Origin: Branchiostoma floridae
Lineage: Eukaryota; Chordata; Leptocardii; Amphioxiformes; Branchiostomatidae
Assembly (NCBI RefSeq): GCF_000003815.2
Contig: NC_049987.1
Location: 11,740,778-11,804,777, forward strand
Length of the DNA stretch: 64,000 nucleotides
Reading direction: 5' to 3'
Shown here one piece after another: positions 11,847 through 26,800 of this stretch (positions are counted from its first letter, which is position 1; each line of letters starts with the position of its first letter). The position numbers and the translations under genes are program-made. The notes beneath the pieces are model-generated. The model made no database searches. It saw only the letters and a list, made by a program, of their open reading frames with translations, and was not told the DNA's origin.

Positions 11847-14800
11847 ATGGGGAACGGTGCGTCTGTAAGCGGCCCTGTGAACCACACTGGTGGGAGCGGG
11901 AGGACGTCCGTGTGGAGCAACATCCGCACCAAACTGTCTCTACACAGCGTCAGTAGAACCATCCCGGAACGGTACGGCTGGTTTAGGACTAAATGTTTTT
12001 CTTCACGTTTGTCATCATGTTATCTTTGCATCCCAAGTGATCTATGATCAGACCTTCCTGCGATGTTTTTGTCTGTGAAAAACCAACATATAAGACTGAT
12101 TTTAATTTGCATTTTTAACAGAAGCGAGATATAACTGACCATATGAGTAAGGAAACATATGTATAAATTCATTGCAGATCTCTCTATTGTAGTCTTAATA
12201 CACACATTTAAACCTACACATAATAGGACTACCTGCCCGATGTGACCATTTTGGTGGTCCCTTAAGAGATAAGTTTTCTCATTGGCACAAGCATTATGAG
12301 CCTTGTCTAAAGTGTCCGTCTGTCAGCATAGTCGAGATTTAATCGGCCCTCTTGTCTTGGTCAGAGTTGACTGTATGTTACATTCACGTGTGCTCACCCC
12401 AGGGTCCCTTGAAAACCACCATTGTGGCGATATGTGTAATCGTATAATGGACCCAGTAGAATAACGAATAAATAAATGATTATTTCACATTAAAACATGT
12501 CCCGTTATCCCCAGGTACGCCCAGGGAGTGTGGCAGCAGCCCCGGCGGGAGAGGGAACCGTGGAAGACTCTCCTCGCCAACGCCGCTAACAACCTGCAGG
12601 AGGAGCTGAAGGGGAAACCGTCCAACAACAGGAGATTCTTACAGGAGTTTCAGGCTCTGTTGGAAGGCAACATTCCGGTTGAACCACCGTCTAACAACAC
12701 TAAAGAGGTAACATTTTAACATCTGAAGTTTGTCTAATATTTGGCAGCTAGTATGCCAACAGAAACCTTTGTCTTTGTAAAAGGGAGCCATGTCAACCAC
12801 CTACTCGTTCTCCAATTGCATTTCTCATAATTACAGAACAGATAAATCTATCTATTGTTTAATCTATTCTTAATTACCTCCACTAGAACGTTGTAGTTGA
12901 CCAGCATAACTCTCGAAGGCCTGGGTGGATTGTCTTGATATTTGATATTTGGATAGGTCTTGCTAAGACCTCAAATTGCTCAAAATAATCAGATTTGGGG
13001 CCACATTTGCAGTGGAAATTCCTGGTTTGATATCTTGCGTTCTGGACATGCTACGGTCGTGATTTTCGTTTGGAATAGCACCACCATGCTTTCGTTGTGT
13101 AGACGTGACCGGTGTCAGGTTAGGCCTTAGTTCAATCTTAAGTTTATAAATCTGGGGCAAGAACACACAAGTCTTACACAAACATTTCCCCAACTTGCAC
13201 AGGTGTGGGTCTTCATCAGTTCGACCTTCACGGACACCAAGGTTGAGAGGAACCTGCTGATGGAGGATGTGTACCCCTTCCTGCGGGAGTACTGCCGTCT
13301 GATTGGCTGTAACTTTAACGAGGTTGACCTGAGATGGGGGGTGCGGGACGAGGCCACAGACGAGCACCAGACAGTGAAGATCTGCTTACAGGAGATCCTG
13401 AGATGCAGGTATGAAACGACTATTGAAGGCGCGATCGCTTTCGTCGTAGGTCGTCATACGATCACCATTTTGGTGTAGGATTTTCAAGTAGGCAGAACTA
13501 ACCGCCGATAAGGATCTAAGACAGTCTTTTCCGTAACAAAACAACTGAAACATTGACGACCATCCCAAGAGTGCCCCTCGTTTGCGATCGTAAGGCGTTC
13601 GTATGACGAATGTACCTGGGCCTGTAGTAAGCAACAACGGCCCTCATGGTGCTAATTGCATGGCAATGGCCCCTCCTCTCTCCTCCATATATAAATACAC
13701 ACGGGACTGAAACAGCTTAATATCATCTTTAAATGAACGATTCTAATGATGATACAACAAAGACTTGTAAAATCCATGTCTTTCCTACAGAGAGACGTCC
13801 ATCGGCCCGTTCTTTGTGGGAATCCTGAGCCACAAGTACGGCTGGCGGCCGTTCCCTCCAGAGATCCCATGGATGACGTTCAACAAGCTGACGGAGCAGA
13901 TCCAACAGTCCAACGAGTTCGCGGCGCATCTGCTGAAGAAATGGTTCGCACTGGACAGGAACGCGCTGGGTAAGGCCCGTTATGGAACTTGACCTCCGTT
14001 TTTCCGACACCTACCAACATAATAACCAAGTCACAGACATGGATGGACACTCTAAATTGTAGCTAATGCAACGTTATATGTGCAACAATTGGATTTAATT
14101 GACAATATAGATGCAGAGCTAGAGGTTAATTAATGCAGAACTAGAGGTAAATTTTACTGTATATCATGATAATGACAAATTTCTTGCTACGGAGAAACAG
14201 ATAATAGCAAGAAGATAAGATAAACAGCTGGGATTCACCTTCGTGTGGCATACTTGCCTCGTTTTGACCTAAATGCATCCATTTTCTGGACAATAAACTA
14301 ACTGTTAACTGTGACTAAAAATGCCCCATGCCTTTAGAAGTCACTGTGTACGAAATGTTCAATTTTCCGCGTTTCACAGACCCAGTCTACCTCCTACAAC
14401 CGATCTCCACACACTACCCTGGGTACGTGACTGGCAGTAAGACTGACGGAAAGTCCTGGACACAAGAATACGGAGCCATGCAGGTTGCCATGCGTGGCGC
14501 GGCGAGGTTAGCAGGTCTGGACGAAGACGATATCGACAAATATCATAATTCAGTGACGGAAGGTGAGACATAATATGACCCAAGTACGCACCCAAAGTAT
14601 GACACTAAATTATGATCATTACAATTTGTAAACAGCGTAGACAGCTAGTGGCTTTTGGTTCACGTTAACGGTTGTTTTGTAAGTCTAAATGCAGTTCTGC
14701 TTTCGTGGCCTGTATTTTGCAGCATTGCATGGGCCGGCATCATATAATATACTGAGTCTAAGAGGTTTAAAAGAACGCAAGACTTCTTATACCATTTTCT

Positions 14801-17800
14801 ACTGCTACAAATCGTGCTTTTCTGTTCCAGGTGAAATTCTCAAAGCTCTTGATCTTGGAGAGTCAGATGGTCGATTACAAGAAAGATGCTTTTTCTTCAG
14901 CCGGACAATCGACGGATTCAACACGTCAGATCAGAATGCAAGGTATTGTAGACCGAACAAGACCCTCTTATAACAAGCACTCACGCTTTGGACTTTATAT
15001 TCATTCATAAAGAAAGGCTAGTGTGTACTGGGAAATGTCACAGAAACACACTCTTGCATTTATTTTTTTTACTTTTGCAATTACTAATTGCTTCATATAC
15101 ATCGCCAGATTCTACACAGACGTGTGTTCTGAAGGAAACGTTGACAACGAATCTCTGCAGAAGCTCACCACGCTGAAAGAGCGGGTCAAGGAGAAGATGG
15201 GAGACAGAGCCATGTTGAGGTACAGTACTAAGAATCCTAGCTGGATAATTTGTCGGGCACGATACTAAACTAAGACTGTAATGACGCACATAAAACGCAC
15301 ATCACGTGAATCAATTCTGTCAACCATGAAATATTTATTTTGCGTGCCTAATTTTTACTTGACATGGAGGCCTCAGCTTTTATTCTTTTAAAACTGATAC
15401 ATCAACTCTATGTTACGATAACCAGCCCAGTCTTCATTAAACCTTTGGTTAATTTTTAACTTGTAGCATAAACGTTCCAAGTTAGCTGGATTGTCTGTCT
15501 TCTATAACAATAAAGTTGAACAACAAATTCAATGAAGTTCTTTTTTTTCTATTTCACACAGGCTGATTCTGTCAACATAGTAGATTTTCCTTGATCAAAA
15601 AACAAATAGCAGCATAGACTAAGTTCCCACAAATACATATCTTTTTGTTTATCCAGTTACCACATGACGTGGGAGCCTGGTGCCGGACTGACTGCCGGCA
15701 ACAATGTCCGTAACGCGCAACTGTTTTGTGACGAGTTCTGCAGACAACTTATCTCCTCCATTGTTAAAGGTGGGCTATACATGGAATTGACATCGAATCT
15801 TCACAAACGTGGGGCAGTGTTCTGAATTCACGTCAGTTTGATTTGATTGTACATTTGAAGTTGATGAATGGATTTTACAAGTAGATAGTTAATGATTCAG
15901 AAGTACTGACCTTAAAAAGCACTTTCCAAATTCATAAGTTGAAGACTTCTAAACATCTTCAGTGACCATGGGTACTCACTGCCACCTAGCTGTAGGGTGA
16001 GGATCCCGAGTAGCGCCTCTGCCCTTGAGGAGCTGGGCTCTCTCTATCTCTCTTTCAAACACAAAGAAAGCCAAATTACACAACCTAGCGACCACCCTCC
16101 ACAAAAGTACCCCGAGAACCCTCACCGTGTCTTCAATTTAGAGTAGACACGTAATAACTGGAAGAAGAAGAAGATATCGTAACATTAAGATATCGTAACA
16201 TTACCAGAATACATTAATTTCCCGATGTTTAATTTTCACAGGGGTTGTCAAAGGACACTCTGCGGAGAACCCACTGTATGACGAGCTTGTGCATCATGCA
16301 GAGATGTGCAGACAGAGACTACAGACGTTTGTGGGCAGGGAAGACTATCTAAGCAAGGTGTATTTCTTCATTTGCTTTACACTTATTTTGTGGGATTGAA
16401 CCACTAGACTTCAATTACAGCTTTCTACGTTGACACACACACGTAATATTGTTCCTGCTTCCTTTTGTGATAGCCCATTTGATTACAGTTGTTTTATATG
16501 TTGATTTAATGCGGTGTTAATATTAAAGACTATGAAGAACATCTTGTATAGCATTAAGATAACTGGCATTAATCTTTTCAGATGCTCGAGTATCTGGCTG
16601 AGGCAAGCCCTGGAACGGTAAGTTGTATATTTCACTTCAGATTCCAGTCTCTGAATTCATAACATAGTTTCCACGCTGAGATTATTTTGTTAAACATAAT
16701 GATTTAAAACAGGAACATGGCCATTGGATACTTAGGAGGTCACGAAGTCCATATTGTCAATGTGAAGTCAACTTAAACGTACGACGTTGATTGTATCCAT
16801 GTCTTAATATTGTGCTATTATGTCTCTAATGGTTCCAGCCAATGATAGTTCACGGAATGGGAGGATCAGGAAAGACTTCCCTCCTCTCCAAGGCATTCAG
16901 TCTTTCACTAGAAAAGAACGATGGTATGGGTGTTGGACGGTGAGTGCTACAGATCTTTGATGTATGTTAATCTAGAGGTGTTCAAACGAACTTTGATGCC
17001 CAGTATGAGTCAATCAATGTCATTTTATGGTAGGATTATGTCTTCTCCTACATTATTCTTTTTTTTGTATTTGATAGAAATGCATGCTTCCTTCTAGAGT
17101 TGCCACGTCGTACTGAAGATATACAAATAAGATCACAGCCCTTGAAACTATCAATACCAACACATCTGACTTTTTTTACAGACCAACCCACGTTATCCGG
17201 TTCACAGGAACGTCTCCAGCATCGTCCAATGCCAAGAAGCTTTTACAAAGTATTTGTAGCCAGGTATGTTGATAAAGGCATATGTAAGAAATATAGACAA
17301 AGAAGCTCAACAAATGTTATGCATTGAACGTAAAGATTCATCGCCAATGTTAATCTAGATTTTGTTGAATTTGTTCAGCAAGCAGTTTGTTAGGAATGGT
17401 GTTTTATCACATGATTCTAATTACTTACAAATATGAATCGCCAAAATGTGTGCTCTAAGTATGTGCTACAATGCCAATGTTGCATCTTACTGCTACCAGC
17501 CTGTCAATCTTTAATGTCTTGCGATTGTGAGGTAAATCCGTTGGTGTCTTTGTCTTGCAGTTGAGCCTGTGTTACAACTCTCGGAAGCCTTTACCACATG
17601 ACTACAGAGGTCTGTCGGCAAGGTTCTTAGAACTTCTCTACAAGGCCACGGAGCAAAAACCTTTAGGTACAACTGTTTATAACTTCTTTGACCTTTTAAG
17701 TTGCACGACTAATCCAACACCCAGGTAGCAACAGCTGGGCCAGGCCTTTTCTTATGGAACGATTTATTCCAACAGCGTTCTTCTGCTCTGTCGACGTCTG

Positions 17801-20800
17801 TAGTGAACTTACGTTGACCATTAACCACATCCAAATGAATGCTTCAAAAATTTAAAATCAGATTGATTAAAAAGGCACAAAAGAACATATAAACTGTTTC
17901 GTTCTTAATTAAAATAAGACAAAGAAATAAAAGTCATACTGTAAAAGATGAAGCAAACTTTGTACACTTTCTACTAGTACAAGTATACTCAGGTCACTCG
18001 ACCTTTCAGAGCTGAAAAAATATGGTGGATACCATATGAAAGTTTCTCACAGCAAACTTTGAGTCGTGAGTATCAGTTTAATTCATTGATTCCTATACAT
18101 TTATACTTCCAGCATAATGAGTATCCCTTCCCTTTGTCCAGTTCTCTTCATAGATTCCCTGGACCAGTTGGAGGGAGGAGATGAAGGTGACGACCTGACA
18201 TGGCTGCCGACTGCCCTGCCGCCTAACGTTCACCTGGTACTCAGCACCCTGACACGGGGGGAGACACTCGGTATCCTCAAGAGCATGGGTTTCGGGGATG
18301 ACAGCTTCTTACAGGTAGGAGTGGATTGTCAACACGATGGAAATAAAGACTTAAATCAAGGCAAATAGGGTGTTGTTTTATTATGTAGTAGAGTAGACCC
18401 ATTCCTCAGGTAACCGACATCTATCGCCCCACAGGCATCCCTCAGTAAAACATCTTGAGCGGCATAGCTCTAGTTTAGAATCTTTATTCAGCCTGCCAGG
18501 GTGTTGTTTTATAACTCAAGCTGCAGTAATCAGATACTTTCTGGTATATATTGGACATACAAGCTGTTTCCTTGTTTTATAGGTCTTACCACTGGACGCT
18601 GCTCAGTCAAAGGATATGGTGACATCACGGTTGGAAAAACAGGGAAGGTAAAAACATTCAGATAATCCACGATGCATATTCTTCTTTGCTTTTTTAGATA
18701 CATTAAAAAAGACTCGAATGAAATCAACTTTTACCAAAACTCTACCGTCATCTAAATAGTGCAAACTACCACACTGCTGCAATTTGCCTTCTATAGATTA
18801 AGAACATGCAAGTCGCACCGGTAGGAAGATCCCATATTTGACCTTCTATTTCAGAACCCTAACGCCAGGACAGCAGGAGAAGCTGCTGACATCCCATCAG
18901 AAGGGCCAGTTGACGCCGCTGTATGTCCGCATTGCTAGTGACATGGCGGCCAAATGGAAGTCATATACCCCGTTAGAACGATGTGACTTAGCCCCATCCA
19001 CCACCGCACTCATCAAGCAGTTTTTCAGGCAGTGAGTAGCTAAGCAACATCTTAAAATGCAATCTACATTTTTGCATACCAAATCTTGGAATACAAATTA
19101 CACGAGCCGTTCGTCCCAACCGTATTATAGAAGTAGCCAAACTCAGCCTGTTTAGAAACAGCCAACACTAGTATTCGAGTATCCTCGCTCTTTTTACAAT
19201 TATGCTTATCACTGTTCATTGTCACATGTACGCTATAAATCATGTTTCTATCATGTACTTGCAATTAGCCTACGGACACGAACTTGCAAAAACAGATGAA
19301 CTTTCAAATTATACATTTAACAGTGCACTCTTATAACCGATGTTGTTTGACCAGGCAATCAGTTTATATGACAGACTAATAATTCATTATCATATACGCA
19401 CGTGTTGTTAATAAGATGTTCATCGCATGTCGAATGGGTAAAGAAAACAACCGCTGTCAAAACTAATTATAAGGCTCACAAAGACGTGTGAAACATGTGC
19501 GTTTCTAATACTTGCTTGTGTTTTAGGCTTGAGAAGACTCATGGGAAAATACTGGTCAGCCACACACTATCCTACATCACGGCTTCCAAATCCGGGCTGT
19601 CAACCAATGAGCTTCTTGATGTCCTGTCATGTGACGAGTCCGTTCTTGATGACGTGTTCCAGTACCACATGCCGCCGGTCAGGAGACTGCCCACGTTGCT
19701 ATGGACGAGGTTGAGGAACGACCTAGGTAGGATAACTATAACTTACAAGTAGCTCTCAAGTACTGTACACAAAGTATCGTGTGATAAACAACATAGAGAA
19801 TGGATACAAGCTCGATCCATCCTTCATATACAAAGACAAGGTCCAGTGAATAAGCCAGTGATATCAGTGGCAACATGACGACCATAGGGATCTAAATTTA
19901 GATACAGAATCAATCAAGTAGAAACCAAAGCTACAGACGTTAAAAATCAACTGACGTACTTTTATGTGCAAGGAATAAAAGCAACATCTGATATGTGAAG
20001 TGTCATGAAGCTATCATTATAGAAAATGGTTGTACTTAAAAAAAATCTTCTGGTTACCAGATCCGTATAGATAATGTAAAATGACTTTCCACAGGTGACT
20101 ATCTTGTTGAGAACGGAGTAGAAGGAACTGTGGTGTACAGGTGGTATCACAGACTGTTTGCTGAGGTGGCACGAGAAATGTACCTGTCCCACATGGCGGA
20201 CCTCATCCACAGAGACCTGGCAGACTACTTCATGGGCAGGTAAGAAACAGGCTTTATATCAGTAGTGCATTACGATAAAGGCACTGAATGCATTTTCGTT
20301 ACACATGTTTGGTGAAGACCTGAAACTACAAATCCAGAGGAAATGTCTGTGTCGTTTTTTCATTGAAAAAGCTTTTAACATTGATATTGATTTGATGTTC
20401 AAATACAATTCATCATCTCTACAACTGGATAAAAAAAACACGAAAATTTAGTTCCGGACGTATTTCGAGTGACATCCACCACTCTTCTTCATCCATTATG
20501 ACTACAAGTTGATGATTTTGACAAAATAATGATTGCATTCGCAACTTCTTACTCTACTCACAGATGGGCACATGAGCCCAAACCATTTCTGTCCAAGGAC
20601 GACAGGCTTCTGCATCTTAAGGGTCGTGGAGTATACCCCCAGGACCTAGTTCTGTCTGACGGGAAAGGAGATGGAAGTGAAACCATATACAACCAACGGA
20701 AGCTGACAGAGCTGCCGCACCACATCATTAGCGCCAAGATGTGGACAACGGCAGAATCGGTATGAAGCAAAATCATACATCATATCAACATTGATAGACC

Positions 20801-23800
20801 GTAGGGGAAAATAGAGTAGATTCAAACCAACGTTGATCATTACTGTCAGCGAGTGATAACAGACGTGTGCAACTGGAACTCTATATCTTTATATATTACA
20901 GAAGTTCAATACTGGTTACTGACTATGAGTGCAATGATACATTACAGGTGATGTGCAGCATTCCTTGGATGGAGGCCAAGTGCAGAACGGGTCGTGTTTA
21001 CGAGCTGACATCAGAGCTGTCACAGGTAGGTACGGACCTGCTGCCATTGCCAGCACTAGTGATATACAAATGAGAATGTTTGTCTCTCCCACGACGTGGC
21101 AGCCGTTGGTGTTCTGATTCTGTAATCCAGAGTTGCGTTTTATTTGATAGTTTGCATAGTTTAATGGTAGATAACTGTCGTATTTTGGTTTTGAACAGGC
21201 CGCCAAAGAGTGTCCCGAGGTTTCTGACTGCCATCGCTTCATCTTGGCAAACGTGCGGATCCTGCACGAGAACCCGGATGTCCTATGTCAGCAGGCCCTG
21301 AACGAGCACAAGTCTTCAAGTGTTGTAACTGCCGCTAGGAAACATTTGAAAGGGACAAAGGGTAAAGGAAATTAAAATTATTTTCTCTGATACATCTCAT
21401 ACTATCTTGTAAAAGATTTAAAACAGGCAGTTTCTGTGAGCTTCGGGTGACACAAAATAGCAAAGAAGAAATCTTTGGTTAGACCAAGCTAATTCGCCAA
21501 TTCGCCAATGTTCAATGCTCAGTTTTTACCGTTATCTACCTTTCATTCATGACTACTTTTGCGTGACAAATGACCTGAATACCTGTTTTATATCATCCAA
21601 TTCCAGTCGTGTATTGGATAGACCGGACCAAGGATCAGTCTCCGCGGCCGGAGTTGCTGGTTCTGAAACATCCTGGTGCCGTCAGGCTCTGTCTGTTCTC
21701 TCCGGATAACACTTACCTGGCTGTGGCTTCTGATGGAGGCTCACTCAACGTTTGGAAGGTATGGATCATGCCGAAAATGTAGAATAAGCTACCATTAGAT
21801 AAAATGCATGATAAGCAACCCATGTGTCAGATAGATGTTGAGCTTTGACAACCATAACGTATGCAATAACAACTGATAATTTAGTATGACGCTTAAATGG
21901 TACAAGCAATGGAAAATAATATAGCTATATATCGCTGTCCTTCAAGGTTACAGAAAATGTGGATTGTGAGAATTGCAAAGTTTTACTTACATAATATTTC
22001 CTTCCCACAGGTTGCCGTTGGGGCGCCTGTGTTCATCGTGAAGGCAGCGCCCGTTGCCATGGCGTTCCACAGGCAGAACCTCTGGCTGGCTGTGTGTGAG
22101 GCAAAGAACATCAAGATATTTGGTCTTGGAATCGGAGGAAATGCAGAAGGTTTGAATAATATATTGTCAATCCTCTAATACAGGGCAGTAATGTATCAGG
22201 CAATTGATAGTAGTCAGGAATTTGTATCGAAATGGTATTGCAGCGAAACCGTTAAAACACGAACACTTCAGCTATCTCAGGCTTTGCATTTTAGAAAGCC
22301 ATATATATTTGCCCCCTTTGTTCACTATCCAACGGTTAAAGCTGATTCTTTCCTTTCATTGCGACAGGCACGGTATTGCAAAATATCAAGCTTGGGCTAC
22401 AATGTGACTACTGCACCGTCTTGTACGTTCCACAGACTAACAAAGAGGTGAGCTATCCAACAAATACAATTATATAATATGTGATCCTATCATTGCAAAT
22501 GTCAAGATCATATGGTTATCGATAAAATGGTGTCCTTGCTGATAATGAACATCGTCTTGATTGAAAAATGAATGCTCTTTGATGTCTTGACCATAATTTG
22601 CTTACACCACCTAGGTGTGCAAGGTATTTTCCTGCTTGGCTGATTCTTGTCTGTATGGTATGTTCACATGTGTTTTCTCTATATCTACTTTACATTAGTT
22701 GAGATTGGTGACCTTCGGACAGTTCCTTGTCTTCAATGTGCAAACGGGGGAACAGTCCCAGAAGAAGAATTTCCGTGTAAGGCTTTCACTATTTCCTTGT
22801 ATTGTACTGTTCACGAACAGGGTTAGCTTGTATTCTCGTCACATTCATGTATAAGTTGCTGGTTAACCATATGAAGTTCACTGAGTAAGGAAACTTTACA
22901 TTATAACGTTATATTGGTCGCAGGATCAATTTCAATACGAAACTATTCCGTACCCTACAGTGTCGCCCAAAAGCTGCTGCATTCTCCCCTACCACCACCA
23001 GTCTAGCCGTTGTAGGCAACGAGGTCTTCCTCTGGGACTATAACACTGATACGGTAAGTACAGAAATCTTGCAGTCTGCAATTATTCTTAGAAAAAATAT
23101 CGTTAGACAGGACTGAGGTCAGGAAGTAGAGACACATACAGTACCGCAGTCTAGATCCAATGGATAACCCCGCATACAAGCAACCTGATTGAGAATCTGA
23201 TTTGTTTTCTTTCAATATTATAAAGATAGATGCATTTTAGTAGGATAAACTTGCTATATAATTCCCTCTTGAGTCGATGTGTATGATATGAAACATCTTT
23301 AACTCTTTAGACCAACCAATGAAATCCAAATGTAAATCAGAACTTCTAAACATTTTCTTAATTCTTGTTGATAATCATCCTTTTCTCTCATCTTCAGGAT
23401 CTGAAGACCCTTCATACCGACAAGAATCTGGGTGACTCCAAGCAGGCTCACATAGCTTTCTCTCGGGATGGGAGGAGAGTTGCTGCGGTCCTCGCTATAG
23501 GAACCTACCTGTGGAACGTTCCCGGCCCTTCTTGTAGGTTTAGTTGTGTATTTTTTTGTCACTTTGTCATCGTTCTTGTAATGTTTAGGAGTTGAAAGAT
23601 TTTGTGAAACATTAAACTTGCGTTTGTGCTACCAAATTATGCAGTATTACCGTCTATTCGGAAATTGATGACGTAGCAAATGTTTACTTTGGAATCTTGT
23701 AGGTTTAGTTGTGTTATTTTGTGTCACCATGTCATGACTCATATCGTACTAAGGAGTTAAAATATTTTGTCAAACATTTCACTTGCGTAGGTGCTACTAG

Positions 23801-26800
23801 ATTATGCAGAATAAGCGACTGTTTAGAAATTGATGACGTAATCTATGTTCATTTTGGAATCTGTCCGTACGCATTACATGTTGACTAGTATATATAGTAT
23901 TTTGTGCAAAAGGATATATGGTATAACTGGGTGTTTCCCCTTTTAAATGTTTCAGCCGAGCCGTTCAGAAAACTGCTGACTAATAGTCTGTCCGGCTGGG
24001 CAGCGTTCAGCCCGCATCTGGACTTCCTCGCCATGCCTGAACGGAACGACCTTTCGGTGCGTATGAAGAAGAAGCAAGTATAAATCAAAATATTTGGCTT
24101 AGAAATCTGAAATTTCAGCACCAGGGACAGGGATGTTTCAATACCAGTGACAGTGGTGCTTTTCAGCACCAGGGACAGGAACAGCGGTGCTTTTTAGCAC
24201 CAGGGTCAGCAGTGGTGGTGTCAATTCAAACTCAGGGACAGGGATAGTGGTGATTTTCAGCACCAAGGACAGGAATGTTGGTTCAGCAATAGGGGTGGCA
24301 GTATTTTTCTTTTACCTGTCGTGTGCTCTACTAGAACCACCTAAATTGTCTCACCCCTTTCCCGTGTTACAGGTTTTCTCTTTCAAGGCAAATGCTTCGG
24401 GATGGTCGAAGCTGAAGGGCCACACTGAGGCAGTCACCTGTTGTAGCTTTGGTAGCGCCAGGCCCCAGGAGAGTCCCCCTATCTGTAGCGGTGGGAATGA
24501 CAACACCGTCAGGGTCTGGGACTCCTCACTGCTGACATCAGCACCGTCTCAGAACCACAAGGCTATGGTCGTAAGTCTTTTCGTACTTATTTGCTTGTTT
24601 GTATTGCATAACTAGTAAATACGTCATCTTTGTATTTTTTGTATGATCATGAGTGATTTACCAAAACATTATGTGCATTTTCTGACATCATATATAGTAA
24701 TATTGTAAATAATCTTTTTTATGCTTGTGCCCACTGGAAAATTCAATTCTACTTGTTTCAGAATACACCAAACATTGATTCTTATATTCCTCAGTACAAT
24801 TGAAAAAAAAATTAGAGATGTAACATTACACCAGTTAGATACTTATGATTAACCATGACATTAAAATCATACACAATTGTATAGTAGTAATTTTTTATCG
24901 AAAGAGGCACTTAATTTTACATTTCATGATACTTCCACCCCTGTAGTGTCACCAGACGTCCGTTACTTCCTGTGGATTCTCCACGCTCGGGGACTCAGTG
25001 ATATCGTGCTCTGCAGACACCACATATCTGTGGGACCTACTCTCAGGAGAACCTGTGCTAAATGCAACATTACGCACCCCACAGGCATGCAGTAAGTATG
25101 ACAAGATAATTTTCTCAATATACGTACTCAAATGTTCAAGATCTGATAAGCAGTGTGCCTTCACAAAAACTGCCAAGGATGGTGAAACGCTTGTATAGCT
25201 CTTTGGTTTGCTTTGTTTAAATCATTGCTATTTAGTATACATAGTACTGATATTGCCATTAATCCTTATACATATGTGGCATTGGCAAAAATACAATAGA
25301 AGTAGTCTACTACATGAAAAGGCAGGTTTCTACTGCAATTCAGATATTTGTACTCGAATGGCACATGAGTTAAAGGATTGTATATTTTCCCAGACATCCT
25401 GTCACATATACCTACCAGTCCATATCCATATTCATTTTTCCATTCTCTGTTACTGTTTTGCAGAGGAGCACAAAGTTGCCTGTTTTTCCCTGGATGACGA
25501 CTTTGCGTGCTGTTACTGCTACCTGGGTGTGGATGTGTGGTACCTGAGGGGGAGTCACCAGGGCTCAGACACACGCATGGGGGTTCACAGGTACTGTACA
25601 AAGAATATTGTCATCCATATGTGTAATCCCACATATTTATTCTCAATTTGAATTGGTCTCTTTCTGTTCCTAAAAATCTGACACAGGAGGTATAATTTGA
25701 CATTCACAGCATATGTGGATGATATAGAAAGCCATATACCGGTAGTGCATGTGCTAGCTCTCTAACCGTACACAATATATGGCTAAAGAACTGTATTCTA
25801 TTTGACACTCCTCAATCATTTCATACTTCCTATTATTAGTATTAATGCCTATTCCAAGACAGTTTCTCTTTAAGAAGTTAATATATTCATCTCAGTACCA
25901 GGAAGAATATTAGACTTTTACATCTCTAGTGTGTACTTCACAGCTTGCTAACATGCTATTTTTACAACACAGGACAATACCCTTCTTAAACATGAGTCAT
26001 CTATTCGTCACGTTTGGTGAGAGTGGTTTGAAGGTCTGCTTCACAACGGAGGCCAAGCCAGGAGTGGTGGTGTTCTACCCCATCCTGTCCTCAGATGAAC
26101 TGGAGGACTGGCGATCAGGCAGCAGTGAGCCTGGTCCAGACACACAGACTCTCTCTACTACTGAGTTTGACCATGGAGAAAACGTTAAGGTGAGGACAGT
26201 TAGGGTAGCCCGCTTCATTACCATATGTAAAGAACTCTTTCATCCATCATCAACATACTTACTTAAGATTCTCGAAGGTTCATAATAACAGTATTGTATA
26301 AACATCCACTCATCTACAATTATTGTTATTTTTTTGTGTGCTTATGTGAGAACATGATGAACCGAGTAAGCTGGCATAAGCTACAGTTGATTGATATGAA
26401 AGTCAGAACTATGTATATTGTCACACCAAACGGTGTACTTTGTTACATATACAAGAACTTTAAAAGAAAATCGTTTCTTTTCCAGATCACTGCTGCAGCC
26501 GTTAATAGAAGAGGTGACACCCTGGGGACCATGCAAGTCGCTCTCGACTCCTACAACAGCTCCAGAAAAACCAACAGCACTTTTGTTCTGACCAGCCCCG
26601 TTGTTGTCTTGTGGAAGGTGAGATCTCAGGAGATCTCCCAACGCATTGAGCTTCCCAATGGACTAACAGCACACCACAACATCCTATTCTCTGGGTCCAA
26701 GACTGTGATCTACATGTTGGAGAGAAGGCAGACCAAGAAAGCATGCTCAACCCCTTCCAAGGATGACATGTTTGCAGTGATACGAATGCAGGGAAACCAG

